Positions 23,489 through 38,303 of a stretch of 64,000 nucleotides of DNA are shown here, one piece after another (within the stretch, counting starts at the first letter, position 1; each line of letters starts with the position of its first letter). Source of the stretch: Dioszegia crocea. Taxonomy: Eukaryota; Basidiomycota; Tremellomycetes; Tremellales; Bulleribasidiaceae. The stretch covers positions 942,500 to 1,006,499 of the forward strand of contig BCKK01000003.1 in the NCBI GenBank assembly GCA_001600615.1. Reading direction: 5' to 3'. The notes beneath the pieces were generated by a model. That model searched no databases, was not told the origin of the DNA, and saw only the letters and a program-made list of their open reading frames with translations. A program made the position numbers and the translations under genes.

Positions 23489-26284
23489 TCAAAACGCCAT
23501 CCACATCTCCGGAGACAGTACTATAAGATCAGCCCTTGCCGGGACTTGGAACTTACTCTTCTGCATATTATACCACATACTCAACCCAGAATCGACCTGC
23601 CAACCTCCCTTATCCATCCGTCCTTCTCCTCGTCGAAGCATGAGCTCCGGATCCGCCCTATCCTCATCTGTGATGACATCGTGAAGCTGTATTTCATTCG
23701 CTTGGGAGGTAGAATAGACATGTGATCGGAGTGGAGAGTGGAGTACGTCTGCGGGAGTGGGTTTGCGGAATGTTAATAAAGGGTTCAAAGCATTGGTGCA
23801 GAATACGACCTGGGCCTCTTAGCATTCACCCCGCATGTTGAGTGAGAGGAGACGTACCATGTTAACAGATTGGTCCTCCCCGACGTGCGTTTCCGCCGGA
23901 TCGCCAAAAGCTCTACACTGCTCAAACACTGAAGTTAGAGTGACCAGGACAGCTCTAGAAGCTTTACTTCTGAGTACACCCACAAAGTTCTGCCGGATCA
24001 TCAGCTATCTTTCCCGGTTGTGCTAACTAGCACGAAGTCGACAACTGACCATAGCAACAACCCCGTCTTGCTCTACATTCATCGCCAGATCTGTCCAAAA
24101 CTCCCTAGTGAACATCTCCTCAGGTACACTCCCTCCAGAGAAACAATCCTGGATGACAAATCTCCATTTCTGACCCTCATATGTCCCTTCTCGCCGCATC
24201 TGGGCAAGGGAGCTGACGTATTCGTTCCCGTCTAGAAGATTGATCGTGGTTGTAGGCGGTAGGGAGAGGCCGAAATGATCGACTGCAGCGTGGTAGACCA
24301 GAGGATCAATTTCGACCATGTCAATCTCGAGGGATTGTCGCGAGAAGGCTTGGGCGGCGATACCTACTCCTAGTCCGCTGTATGGTCAGCTATGGGCATG
24401 GAGGAAACCAGCATGATAAGTCAACTTACATGATGAGAGCCCGATCGGTAGGTTTCACCCTTGCTTCGGTTGCCTTCACTTCTGGCGCCACCTGCAATCC
24501 TGTGGACGACAGAACTGTGCGCGCTACCGACTCATGCTCGTCCGCACGATACGCCAGTAACCCAATTTCCTGCATTGGGAAAGTCGCAAATATCCTGGTA
24601 TATCAGCTGTTGCAACCTCCACGATCTGCGTAGCTGAATGGAACTCACGAGTCGCCTAAATCCGTCCTCGCTGGCGCACCTTTCTTACCCGCCATAGTCC
24701 TCATCCATCTCCCTCCCAGAATACTCGCATCACACCGCATGAACCTAAACCCCCTCTGAACTTCCTCGCCAACAACAATCTGCCCCGTGATTCCCCTTTG
24801 ACTACTGAGAATACGCACGGTACCGCCTGCAGACAGATACGGTGGTGAGGGACGAAGGAACAGTTGTTGGCGCAGCGCAATGACAAGTAGTGGGAGACGT
24901 AGGAGGAGTAAGATTGGAAATACCTGTCGAGGGAGTCTGGAGAGGATGGTCCATAGGTTTCGGGAGGACGATTTGGTGAGTTTCAGACGAGTAGATATGG
25001 TAGAATGGAGATTCCGTGCGAAGGAAGATGTGGATGGCGTGGAGCGGAGAAGAAGGGAGAGAAGGGTGATGAGGAGCGAGAGGAATAAGATCTGGGAAAT
25101 CAGCGTATGGTTATCAAACGATCGTAGAAGCAAACACGCACACTCTTCTCAGGACTTTGGACGAGGATTGATGTGCTCCCGCTGAGGAATCGCATCCATA
25201 CACGCTCGCCTAGCCAGATATGAGCGACATATACTGCCGAGCGGAGAAGTAGGTTAGGGAATGATAACAGTCGATCTCGCTTGGAGGGACTTGTCGGTAA
25301 TGGCAGCACGTAGTCCTATTAGCGTCAGTAGGCTCGAGCTGCCGTCACGTCTTTTGTGATGGCTTACCGAGCACAATACAGCAAAAGCAGTACTACCGCC
25401 AACAACGGCCAGACCTAATACCGCTCTGGCGCCAAAGGCTCCCCACTCTGGCCCACCCATCTTCCCTGCCAAACTCCCGACTCTTCTTCCGCTTATAGCT
25501 ATCAGATCGCCTCCTATTGCGGAGACCGAAAAGCAAACGCGGGGGGAGATCGTATTCCGAGGAGAGCCGTTTCGTGTCGTGTGCCATATAAAGAGTGTAG
25601 GGACTACGGTGAGGATGGCGTATAGCCCGAGCGGGTGGAGGGAGAGTGGAGTGGAGTTGTATATTGGCTGTAAGAGCAGGCGAGTGAGGGCGAGGATGAT
25701 TGACAAAGGGATTGACAGCGCGGCAGGTACGAGATCTGAATATCAGCCAGGCTGGAGTTCCCTTCAGGGAGATACTCACAGAGCGCTGCCATCCTGACGA
25801 CCTTATGTTTCCAGGTCGGTATCGTTCTCTGGGATACACTTCCAGTAACCTGCTCGTCCCCTATGACGCCTTTCGAGGCTGCCACCTGATCCCTCTTTAA
25901 CTTGTGAGACTTCGTGCTCTTGCTGGAGCTCGTTGAGGATCGCCCAGATTTGACTGCGCTAGTGGTGGACCGGGTCACTGAAGCCGTAGCATCCTTTGAC
26001 TCGGCTTCAGGCGTAAGCGGTAGTGGAGGCGATATCGCTTCGGCCGTCGAGCCAAAAGGGTCGATTGCTCTTTTGCTCGGACCATTGTCTGTCTTTTGCT
26101 TCGAGCTCGGACCTGCCAACTGAGGCGTGGAAGGCAGAGGTGCAGTATAAGGTGTCGAGCCTGACGAGCGAGAGGATAAAGGAGATATTGCGCGATCACG
26201 CGTGCTGGCGGGCGTGTCGGGCAACGGGTCAGTGTAAGTGCTCAAAGTGCTCAGACGGAGATCTGAACCCTCCGACCGAGGCAT
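23489..26284 (-). CDS. polytopic membrane protein with spermidine synthase-like domain
   Basis: Eight exons (25780-26284, 25368-25735, 25142-25315, 24649-25091, 24430-24594, 24050-24377, 23858-23989, 23489-23809) encode 811 residues. Residues 1-168 are a Ser/Thr-rich cytosolic tail. Several hydrophobic helices follow (SIPLSIILALTRLLL, GLYAILTVVPTLFIW, AVLGLAVVGGSTAFAVLC, ILFLSLLITLLSLLL, PILLLLRLPLLVIAL). The C-terminal half is a Rossmann methyltransferase/aminopropyltransferase-like fold: LIIGLGVGIAAQAF, VEIDPLVYHAAVDHFGL, INLLDGNEYV, WRFVIQDCFSGGSVP, FWTDLAMNVEQDGVVAMNFVG. The usual aminopropyltransferase Asp-Asp site is not obvious, so catalysis is uncertain. Similar fungal proteins are annotated as spermine/spermidine synthase family without known substrate. 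A 36-nt in-frame segment near the end has intron borders. Confidence 0.75.
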
Positions 26285-27009
26285 TATGCCGAACTACTAC
26301 AGATGTCGATGTATAAAGCAGCATCCTGCAACGCATCCTGGGAGGTTTTGGCTGAAGCGCTGAAGACGCGTTCCGACGGAAAGGCTTGGCGGAATTGCCC
26401 AAAGTGGTAACTTGGCTTGTTTCATGTGTCTGGGTGGGGGAGAGGAGAGTGGGTAGAGGTACTGGAGGGGTGCCCGGGGTGCCCGATGTCTTCATATCCC
26501 GCCGCATTCCGTATCTGGTCTCTAACGTTGTAGACTAGCAGAGTCGCTGATCAATTCAGCCTCTTCATTTTACCTTCAGCATCGATGTCTTTCTGAGCTC
26601 TAGGCGGATATCCCTGATCGATCTTTGGCCAGGCCGTAACCGTGACCACCTTCACGATCAACCTGATACGTCCCTCAGTCATGGATGGCTGGCAACGTGT
26701 GATCCTATCAGATGGCGTCAAAGTTGACCCTCAAACGCGATGTGGCCGCCCAGGAACGGGCGCGGGCGTCGGGTCTCAATCTCGTGCCTGAGGCGTGTGT
26801 GTCTCCCCCACTCTCGCCCGTCCTGCCTCGCATGCCTTTGACAGCAGTGGGGCGGGCGAGAATTTGCTGAACCCGGGGAAATTTGTCTCTTCATCATCCT
26901 TCATCTTGCCTCTACCACCAGTATACCAAGTGAGTTGCTTCCCCCTCTCACATCCGTCCTCACTCTTTGACCCCACTGACCATTCAGCCAACAAAGAAAG
27001 ACACACAAA
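26285..27009. other. divergent intergenic region, no gene seen
   Basis: 725 bp between the spermidine-synthase-like gene and the fourth Myb-like gene. A minus-strand open frame (26229-26507) overlaps the start of the former in another frame and shows no domain; it may be a leader. No other feature is supported. Confidence 0.45.
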
Positions 27010-27452
27010 ATGCCTCCTTCTACACCCAACAAAGCTTCTTGGGAGCCCGAGCATGAAGTAAGCCACCCGGTCTCCCCTCTCCAGCTCCTCTGCCCTTTGC
27101 TGACCACCACTAGCTGGGCCTACTTCGCGCCATGGTCCACCTAGTCCTCTCCAACCGCTCCGCACTTTACGCCATCCCCATCTTGGCTGACGTGAGCCAC
27201 AACGGCGGCGATAAAATCAACAAGCGTATCCAAATCTTACTGGGCCGTCTCGTCGATAAGCAGGAGGGAGCGGAAGGGATGGTTAAGGAGGAGGTGGGGA
27301 AAATCGGGAGGGGAGGTAACAAAAGGAAGGCGACTGAGGCTACCTCGGAAGGCGACACTCCCACCAAGCCCAGTCCCAAACAGAGGAAGGCAAGGGTCAA
27401 GAAGGTGGTCGAGGAGGTGGTGGAACAGGAGGAGTCCGCAGAGGAGGAGTAG
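27010..27452 (+). CDS. small Myb-like protein, dispersed fourth member
   Basis: Two exons (27010-27057, 27114-27452), phase 0, encode 128 residues. It begins MPPSTPNKASWEPEHE, then LGLLRAMVHLVLSN, then DKINKRIQILLGRLVDKQ. The W-E-P-E-x-E start and following helices resemble the domain of the three genes at 0-2.5 kb, and the intron falls in phase 0, though here it sits inside the domain start. The C-terminus is strongly basic then acidic (KRKATE, KQRKARVKKVVEE, a Glu-rich end), which suggests a nuclear protein. Relatedness to the tandem trio is inferred from pattern and needs an alignment score. It is convergent with the 27.5-kb unknown, 71 bp away. Confidence 0.65.
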
Positions 27453-27523
27453 TCAGTCTAGCAGTTGACTACGCCAGTGGATTGGTACAGCATCATGCAA
27501 TATCTTGGAACTTAATTTGCACT

Positions 27524-28185
27524 TCAAACATGATCTTCCATGTAAAACATTGGTTCTTCTTCTTCTTCTATATCGCTGTTCTGAGGGTGTTAGCTGCGCT
27601 CACACGTCGGGCAAGGGAGATGTACATACCTCCATTCCCTCGACATCGTACGGATACTGGGATATCAGCACGAGACAAGGAAAATGGCATATGGACTTAC
27701 ATCTGCCCATATCTCTCCTGGTCGAAGCCACAGCCGTATTCTGACGATGAACCTGAGATGCCACCACTGCTCGCAGCCTAGAGCAAGTAGATCCGTACAT
27801 GCTGTATCATGTCAGCATAGAGATTCCCCATCACAGTCAGAGCCAAGCCTGAGATATGGTCGCCAGAAGTAGACTCACCATTTAAAGCTTCCCAAGCGGT
27901 GTTATCCTCGACCTCATCTTCTTGCTGAGTCTAGTCAGCTCTGTCTCATGCTAGTGACATCGGCAGCTCACAATGAGATCCACAAGATCAACGTATATTT
28001 CTTCGAACCAGTCGGCAAAGCGTTTCCTGCGATCTGCATCAGCTTAGGCAGCATCGGCACTCAGAGACCACTCACAGTCGCCACTCATGATCGTGTCCCC
28101 CATTCCCCCATGCCGCCCATAGTCTCTGCGGTGCCTGCCTGAACTTCGCCCTGATCACCTTGTTCATTTCTCCGAAGTCCGCCAT
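27524..28185 (-). CDS. uncharacterised small protein, paralogue A of a tandem pair
   Basis: Six exons (28076-28185, 27972-28026, 27879-27924, 27701-27801, 27630-27656, 27524-27580) encode 131 residues. No known domain is recognised. Conserved with the gene upstream on the same strand: FRQAPQRLWAAWGNGG, then LKRFADWFEEIYVDLVDLI, then an Ala-Cys-x-x-[IL]-L-A-[IL] helix, then an acidic tail (DIEEEEEP). Exons 2 and 3 have exactly the same lengths (55 and 46 nt) as in paralogue B, and introns fall at the same places in the alignment, so the pair arose by duplication. The acceptor at 28027 was chosen over an earlier AG because it keeps the frame of exon 1. An additional upstream exon cannot be excluded. 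Function is unknown. Confidence 0.6.
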
Positions 28186-28843
28186 GTCGAAGTGGGGCTG
28201 CGGTTGTCACCCTGAATAGCGAGGTGTGGTCAAGTTCGGCGTCGGTGCGGACGGGTGGCGAGAGGAGGGCTTGGAGGAGCATCAGGGTGACTTTAGTCTT
28301 ATAAGGAATGCGGAGTGCAAGGATCTGATGAGTGAGGTATATACCTGAGAAGCAGGCGGGTACACAGCGCGCGACTGAGCTGTGGTGGCGTCGGGTCTCG
28401 GGGCTGTACAATAACAAGCAGCAATATCGGACACGGGGGAAGCTGATCGTCCCCGCATGTTTTCGAGGGGGGCGAAAAGGAGGGGTCCTTTGAGCTTCTT
28501 TTCGGGCCTCCCCTACTCCTTCCAGTGATCGTCGGACAAAAGGGCCTGTAGGGGTAAGCTCCAGACAAGGAACAAGTCACCTGTTTCATGAGGTGAGGAC
28601 GAGGAGTGTGTGTCTGTGTGGAAGTGATCAGCTTGTGTGTGTACACAGCTAGGTGTGTGTGTCGGGGGGGGGGGGCGCTGTTAGTGTGCCTTGGCAGGAT
28701 CGCCAAATGAGGCAAATACCTTCTAGACTGTGCATTTTTTTCGTGTCTATATGAACCTACTCCGTATAGGGCGGAAAGGACCCTCCTTGACATCAAGATT
28801 CAAGATGATGATCCGTAAAAATTGCGATGGACTTATAATAGCG
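28186..28843. other. intergenic between the paralogue pair
   Basis: 658 bp between the two small paralogues. It contains a GT-rich low-complexity tract and a 12-G run (listed separately). Open frames here look like chance. Confidence 0.45.
28605..28675. repeat. GT-rich tract ending in a 12-G homopolymer
   Basis: Several short (GT)n blocks occur between 28605 and 28662, then an uninterrupted run of twelve G at 28664-28675. It lies upstream of paralogue A on the minus strand, so it could affect its promoter. Run length is prone to slippage and sequencing error. Confidence 0.85.
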
Positions 28844-29502
28844 CTACATCGCTTCGTCCTCGTTGTCATCCTCGCCCTCGCCGTCGACTTCAGCATCCTC
28901 AGGTATCTAGCGTGATCAGTATAAAGTCATGTTGGTTTCCACAGTGAATTGCAAAAGACCCACATCATCGAAAGCCTGATCGGGCTTGAGGATCGTGCGT
29001 AGCGCCGCAATGTTCTGGACGTGATCCCAGTGCGGCACCCGTTGAATAGCGAGGATCCGTTCGCACGCTAAGGGTATAAGCTGGATACTCAGATAGTTAT
29101 GTGGTCCGCGTAATTTAGAACAAGAGCATAAGAGCTCACCTTCCAAAACGGTAGCTTCAGTTTCGGGGTATAATTTGCCTTGCACCTGAAGAGATCAGCC
29201 ACGACCTGATCGCCCCTCCCTTCCAGCAGACTCACACTCATATCATATATCCGACAGTATAGATTCTCAAATTTGCCATCCCATACGGTACTATATCTCG
29301 TCAGCCCCATCTCCTTTCCTGACCCTAGGCCAGCCAACCAGCCAACTTACACAAGTTTTGTGCCCTGACTTCCGCCCCTGCCCCAGGCTTTGATCAATTC
29401 CTCAGGCGCCCTTCGGCATTCTTTGACAATGTATCTGTTAAGAGAAAGCCAGTCTTCCAGCCGTAGAGCCTTGTTCCACCCAGGCGGCTCGATGTTCGCC
29501 AT
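28844..29502 (-). CDS. uncharacterised small protein, paralogue B of a tandem pair
   Basis: Five exons (29351-29502, 29236-29290, 29140-29185, 28964-29067, 28844-28906) encode 139 residues. The core reads LNRYIVKECRRAPEELIKAWGRGG, read in two parts, then VWDGKFENLYCRIYDMS, then ACERILAIQRVPHWDHVQ, and ends in an acidic tail (EDAEVDGEGEDDNEDEA). It aligns with paralogue A across its length (RRAPEELIKAWG with RQAPQRLWAAWG; ACERILAI with ACTDLLAL). The last intron (donor GTGGGT, 28907-28963) was preferred over reading through to an earlier stop because it gives the acidic tail at the same splice position as in paralogue A. No known domain is recognised; a small, probably soluble helical protein. 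Confidence 0.62.
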
Positions 29503-29958
29503 GCTGAAAAGAAGAGATGCCGCTAGGCTCGGTCGGTAGGTGAAGGGTTGGGTTTGCCGACGCGCTTATCGGGTTTCCTGAGTGCTTGCCGGAGCTGTTC
29601 GAGTTTGGCGATGGATAATCAGAGGTGCAGTCTCGGAATAGGTGATCAAGCCCTACTCCTATCAGGTATCAGATCTGTCCGTGAGGTGCAAGAGGGGGTG
29701 GAGACGATGTCTTTCAATTCGTGACCTGCGCCCCGATGCGCGAGCCGGTGACCGAGACATCACGTGATGTGGGACTCCAGATTAATTAGCGGTTCGGATC
29801 TCGGTCAGAAGGCAAGTTGGCCAGTGGCAGGGCAGGGTCTGAGGCTGTGGTAGTCGGCTGTACTGCTGGTAGGTAGCAGGTAGCCCTTGAGAGTATGACT
29901 ATGCATGGGTGATACAACACGGAGATGTCTGACAATACGATGTAGCCGGGTACGCCCC
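29503..29958. other. intergenic, no gene seen
   Basis: 456 bp between the end of GCN5 and the start of paralogue B, both minus strand. It presumably contains the GCN5 3' end and the promoter of paralogue B. Confidence 0.45.
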
Positions 29959-32906
<2,948 letters not shown>

Positions 32907-33185
32907 CGTACTGACAGAATTGTCGGGTCAAGTGAAATGTACAGTTGCATGAGAATTGGTCGTTCGGAGGTGCGTCAACAGCTGGGGAGTTTAGCCGAAG
33001 TTTATCCGACACTTCGAGTGAAAGGCGCGTGCCTCTGCAGACGCTCAGTAAATGAGTGCACAGCTGTCAGATGTCCTAACTACTTCTTGCATACTGCGGT
33101 GACCCCTAGCTCCCCTCATATATACAGATGACTGCCGCTATATATGAGACCTATACATGTATTGTTCCCCACATAGTCCCTTCGC

Positions 33186-35907
33186 TCAATCCCGCCTGAC
33201 CACCTTGGCGTAGCTCGGCCCCCCCGACGCCGCCGCCTGCCTGACCGGCGGTGGCCCAATCGCCATACCCGTACTAAAGCTCAACGCCTGCAGCTTTGCC
33301 TCTATGATTTCCTCAGGACTCATCCCCTGTCCCTCCACCACAACAGGGTAAGGCGCAGAGTTCGGAGTGAAAGAGGGTATCCGATTCCCATTGGATGAAG
33401 CAGGACGTGAAGATGAGGGGTTCGACGGATCGAATAGAGCTTGTGATGGACGTGGACGGTAAGGAGTCTCGGTCGTATGGCCATTTGTTGATATGGAAGG
33501 GGATGGATGGCTGGGCTGTCTCGAAATGACCCTCGACATGGGTGAGGCGGCGCCGCTGGGACCGCCAGACGACCAGCTCGGCGTGAAGCCGTCTGAGGAT
33601 AATGTGGTCGCGCTGCCGGAATGGCCTGCGCCGTTCGGGTAGTATACTTGGCCCGTGACCATATCGGATCTGGGACTCATTCCGGGTTGGGTGGTTGTGA
33701 TTGACGTAGGCTGATAGGCTACGTTGTCCTTGGCCCAGTCTGGGCGTTGAGGCAAGGGGAATTGTCCAGGAGGTTGTACGGGAATGGATGTATCTCGACG
33801 AGATGATCGGGAAGATGCAGTGGTAGTAGATGACTAAGGGGTCAGATGGTGCGTCACACAGATCTCTGACACAGCAACTTACAGGACTCTGACCCCTCGT
33901 ACTCCGCCTATCCTGTGCTATACCCAGCGTGGTCAATCCATTAACACCCCCTTTAATGGCTTTTTGCCTATACCCTACATTCGCAGGGTACATCTGCCCG
34001 AATCGCGCACTGCTCGTGGCGCTTCTTGTGCTTGTAGTCGATCCACGGGAATGAGGCCGGGAGTGGTTGGAGTGATTATGACTGTGGTAGGACTGCGAGG
34101 AGATGGAGCTCGAGGCTGATGAATGGGGTTGTGGATTAGGTCGTGTGGGTTGTGGGTGCATAAGATTCGGATATCCTGGGGTTGGGAAGCCGTATTGCCC
34201 ATTAGAGTTGGGAGGTGGCATGGCCATCTGTTGATGCTGTTGATATGGTGACCATCCGTTCCCGCCTGCGCCATTCCCATTGACATTACCGCGTACTTGG
34301 CCAGCACCCGGAGCCATCATTTGCTGCATCGCCTGTTGCTGTACCCCGCCATCACCGTTCCCAGGCATGGGTTGGGCCTGCCACATTGGCGCATACCCAT
34401 TCATCTGCTGAGGGACGAGCATGATTGGATTTCCATGCTGATCGTATGCCTGCTGGGCGTACATTGGCTGACCAGCATAGCCGCCATTGACGGACGCGTA
34501 TTGCATCCCCTGCGCCATATAGCCCGGATAAGGTACCGGCTGATTGTTGACGTAATATGCGGTCCCATTACTCATATGTTGAGACGGGTCAATCTGAGTC
34601 GACAGGTCCGGATATCCCGCATAGATCGGGTCGTACGCCATCGGATCGGCACCGTACGCATATCGCGATACCGGGTCGATATCATCTTCGACTCGCCGTG
34701 GTGCAGGCCGATCAGAGGCCTCTTCGGGCTCCTGTGAGGCCTCAGATCCATATATCCGTTCTCGCTCCGCAGCATATTCCGCTTCGCGCTGTTCGAGCGT
34801 CTTCCGGCTGGTAGGGCCTCCGTCTCCGCCATCCGCTGACGAGCCAGATCTCGATGCCCCGACTGGCTGAGATCGCTGCATGATTTTGAATTTCTGTTGG
34901 ACGGTTTCTCGTTCCGGTACGAGAGTCACTAATTTCAGACTAGCACTATTTGTCAGCAACAGCAAGTACGGAAGACCTACCTCTTCTCCGGCAGCGTTCC
35001 TAATAGACCTAAAAAGATCACATTCTCAGGCCCCGGTACAGCCTTTGCGCCATACCACTCCGCCGCTTTATACACCAGCATCCGCTGAAATTTGCTCGTT
35101 CCCAAACTCTGAATTTTGATGGTTGGGTAATTCCCAAATATCGCCAGAGCCGCGCCGCCGGGCTGCGACACGGCATTCTGGGCATCATCCAGCGTTTCGC
35201 CAGCTACACAGCGTTGTAGGAACGCCTCAATCTCCTTGGAAAGCATCACGACGAATATGCGATCTTTGGACTGGAGCGATATTTTCAGTTGCTCCTCGCC
35301 GTGTAATGTGCCTAGACCGACATGGGCAGGAAGGGGAGCTTGGAGGATGGGGATACCAGACGAAATGGCCGGTTGTGATGAGGATGAAGATGCCATGAGT
35401 GGTTGTTGTCGCGGGGGAAGGATAGACCGGGGTGATTGTGGTCGGCTACGCCGGATCGTCGCGTCGGCGTTCGGAACGGGAGTTATGCGCCTGCAGGATT
35501 AGCCGAGTCTGATTTTGATCTGAAGACTTACCCATCATGGTCTGAGATTCCATCAAGAGATGTCCTGATGGGCTGGTCATCTGCCCCGTTTGGCTCGCTA
35601 GGGATTTGCGTGCCGTTGGTAGGTGCTTCGGTTGCCGGGGCCGGGATTGCCCGAGTAGCCAGAATTGGAACAGTGATGCCCGCCATACTGGGGTCAAAGC
35701 CTAGCTTGGTTGCTTGAGCACGTGGAGTGAGCGGTGTAGAGAAAGATGAAGGAAGTGAAGGTAGAACTGGTGTGGTCAGCTAAGCTCTCGGATCGTGTGA
35801 GCGTCGCTAGATATGGGCACCGCTCAAAGGATGAGCAGCAGGGGAATCTGGCTTTAAGAAAGCAGCAGAAGTTACTCACCCCCAACAGCAGGAGCCGTCA
35901 TAGCCAT
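33186..35907 (-). CDS. R3H-SUZ domain RNA-binding protein
   Basis: Five exons (35880-35907, 35532-35700, 34981-35490, 33883-34939, 33186-33833) encode 803 residues. The first 90 residues are linker-like. DRIFVVMLSKEIEAFLQRC then FQRMLVYKAAEWYGAKAV is the R3H domain (single-stranded nucleic acid binding). KFKIMQRSQ...SRKTLEQREAEYAAERERIYG is the SUZ domain. The remaining 500 residues are Gln/Pro/Tyr/Gly-rich prion-like sequence. This matches the R3HDM/ARPP21-like family of cytoplasmic mRNA regulators. An internal ATG at 35396 begins an uninterrupted frame, but two upstream exons splice into it in frame and supply an ATG at 35907, so I prefer the longer form. Targets are unknown. Confidence 0.82.
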
Positions 35908-36370
35908 GGGTCAATAGGCTCTTGTCTTCAGAGACCTGGTGACGGGCCTTAAAGCACAGAGGCGGAGGGAGGCAGACGGCCGAGTAGCCGAGGAAAAAAA
36001 GGGCTGGAATTCGGACGACGGGAGAGGACTTTGTATCCGCAAAGCGAGGGCAAGCGCCACCAAATATACTGCCCCTCTCTTCTGTGAATGTGAAGCCCTG
36101 AGTCTGGCGTGTAGATGTTGGGGAGTATATGCTGACTTGTATAAAGTGTGAAGCTGTATTATAGGGTGCTGTCGATCGCGTCACGGTCACGGGAGCTGCG
36201 CCCGGCTAAATCTCGGCAGATCTGATTCTGCTTTTCGGCTGTAGGACTAGGTGGACAGAGCAGATCACACACTCTGCCCGAGCAAGGGCTAGCTAGCAAG
36301 CTGTATCTATATAGTTTCTCTGGCAGAGGTGGTAGATCCTGGAACGATGAAAGCATGTTACACGAAAAAT
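35908..36370. other. intergenic, no gene seen
   Basis: 463 bp between the 3' end of the aminopeptidase gene and the start of the R3H-SUZ gene, both minus strand. No domain-bearing frame is seen. Confidence 0.45.
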
Positions 36371-37712
36371 TCATGTCTGTTCTCCCGGACGACGCGTAAG
36401 AACCTCTGCTCCAGCCTCCGTGATGAGTATCTGGTGCTCCTCCTGAGCCGATCTGGCCCCGCTCTGCAAAATCAGCTCAGGTCAAACCGCCGGCATGAGA
36501 TACACCAGAGCTCACCTCGGTGGCCATCGTCCACCCGTCGTCCCATTGGAACCCACGGCTGTTGCTGCCTTGGACTAAAGACGGCTCGATGGTGAAGCAG
36601 TCTCCTACACGCATTGTATCTCTGTCGCTGTTATCTGGACTGATCAGAATGTGTCGTACGCCCGCATGAGAGGTGTAGCCCACCGGTATGGTATATATCT
36701 GGCGATTGGTGGAAGTTCCGGCCTATACCATGACCTGAGAATTGCTCGTTGACTGAGAATCCATGCCGTTTAGCGAATTCTCTGTTGGATCAGCATAAAT
36801 CGCCCAGGCTGATAGCGTCAGGGACGATCCAATACTTACTCGATAGCTTTGCCAATCCCGTTTAGCCGCTTGCCAGGTCCACAAGCCCGTATACCCAGCT
36901 CCAGCGCTTCTTTCGTGGCGTCGGTGAGATTCCGACCCAGCTTGTCCGCTTCGGGGAGCAGAAATGTCATTGACGTATCGCCGTGGAAGCCGTCGCGATA
37001 CAATGTCAGATCGATATTGATAATGTCTTCTGGATGTAACGGGCGGCTGTGTCTGTCAGCGTTGTTGCCCTGATTGGTATCTGTGTAACGCTTCCAACGC
37101 ACTCATCAGGAATACCGTCTATCCTGGCGTATCAGCTACAGCTTCGATCGATTGCGGTCAGTCATCAGAATCGTCAGTGAAGAATTAGCTTACGGGCAAT
37201 AACATTATTCACAGATGTACAGCAGCTCTTTGGGAAACTGCCGTAGCCTAATGTTGAGGGATATGCTCCTCGATCTATTATAAGTTGATGAGCAGCAGCG
37301 TCTAGCTGTGCAGTAGTGATGCCGGGCTATGTATCTTGTCAGTCATGGGAGCATCTGCATGCGAGAGCCAACCCACCTTGACCAGCTTCCCAATTTCAAC
37401 CAAAACTTCAGCCGCCATAGCTGCGACTCTTCTTATCTTCTTTTCATCCCCTCCGCCCAGCTGTACGCCCCGAGACAAGTAGGATTTCGGATCCAGCTCC
37501 ACGGGATTATGTTCGCCCCATGGCGAGTCGAAGAAGTTGGCAGGAACATATGGCGGCCGAGGTATAGAGCGAGGAACGGCTAATGATTCCGGGTAAGATG
37601 TCATAGCAAGGCTTGAAGGGAGGACGGGGTACCGACCAAAGCGGTCTGGAGCGGCATGGTATCTTCGTGCCAAGGCTCTTAGGACACCTTGCGGCACTAG
37701 CTTCCGTCCCAT
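36371..37712 (-). CDS. type I methionine aminopeptidase, mitochondrial-type
   Basis: Seven exons (37377-37712, 37194-37326, 37103-37118, 36840-37046, 36684-36781, 36516-36634, 36371-36463) encode 333 residues. The basic N-terminus ([19 protein letters not shown]) and the block [11 protein letters not shown] are typical of the mitochondrial METAP1D group. Metal ligands are visible: Asp in [12 protein letters not shown], Asp in FHGDTSMTF, His in [11 protein letters not shown], Glu in DCFTIEPSL and Glu in [21 protein letters not shown] and [15 protein letters not shown] are family motifs. The enzyme removes initiator Met from nascent organellar proteins. Exon 3 is only 16 nt. The acceptor at 36635 was chosen over a nearer AG to keep frame. 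Confidence 0.9.
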
Positions 37713-38303
37713 GGCCGATGGTCGATGGAAGTCCCTCCTGAATTATGAAAGGCAGGGTGAGAGGAATTCGCATCTCATCCGGCCGAAAGTCAAAGCGTTA
37801 CATTCCTCCTCTCCGTTGGCCGCCTCAAATCTTATCACAACCCTTCACAACACTCGCTGAGGGAAGGCAGCACGCGTATCCCTGGCCTGAGGAGGCTATG
37901 CATGAGCTACAAGCATCTATACCATGCATAGACGCGCCTGAATGGTGCTCTTAAGCTGCTTCTTGTTGACGGGAGCAAATGGACGCGACTGATAATTTTA
38001 CCCCTGATTTTGTCCCATCCGATGCACACAAGCAGACACAGGCAAGCGCGACTGGCGTCATTGTCATTCCCAGCTTGCCCCCCCTCCTTCCTTCCTCTTT
38101 CATACATTGTACCCAAGTATACATCCATAATACAGGCTTCTTGTACCGGACATTCTTCGGACAGCTCTGCGATAGCCTCCCTTGCGCCGCCACGCAATCC
38201 TCAAGAAGCGTCAACAAACTTGTCAGGATCTTCTTGAATTGGACACAGGGACACCACAACAACAACAAACCAGCCATCTCCGCCTTCCTTCACACCATAC
38301 ACA
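37713..38303. other. divergent intergenic region, no gene seen
   Basis: 591 bp between the aminopeptidase and the sirtuin. Overlapping open frames on both strands show no domain. CA-rich sequence (ACACCACAACAACAACAAAC) lies just before the sirtuin ATG, typical of a fungal leader. Confidence 0.45.

Noticed and set aside
26229..26507. Minus-strand 92-codon frame at the start of the spermidine-synthase-like gene.
   Set aside because: Overlaps the chosen ATG in another frame and has low-complexity Pro/Thr sequence; perhaps a leader frame only.
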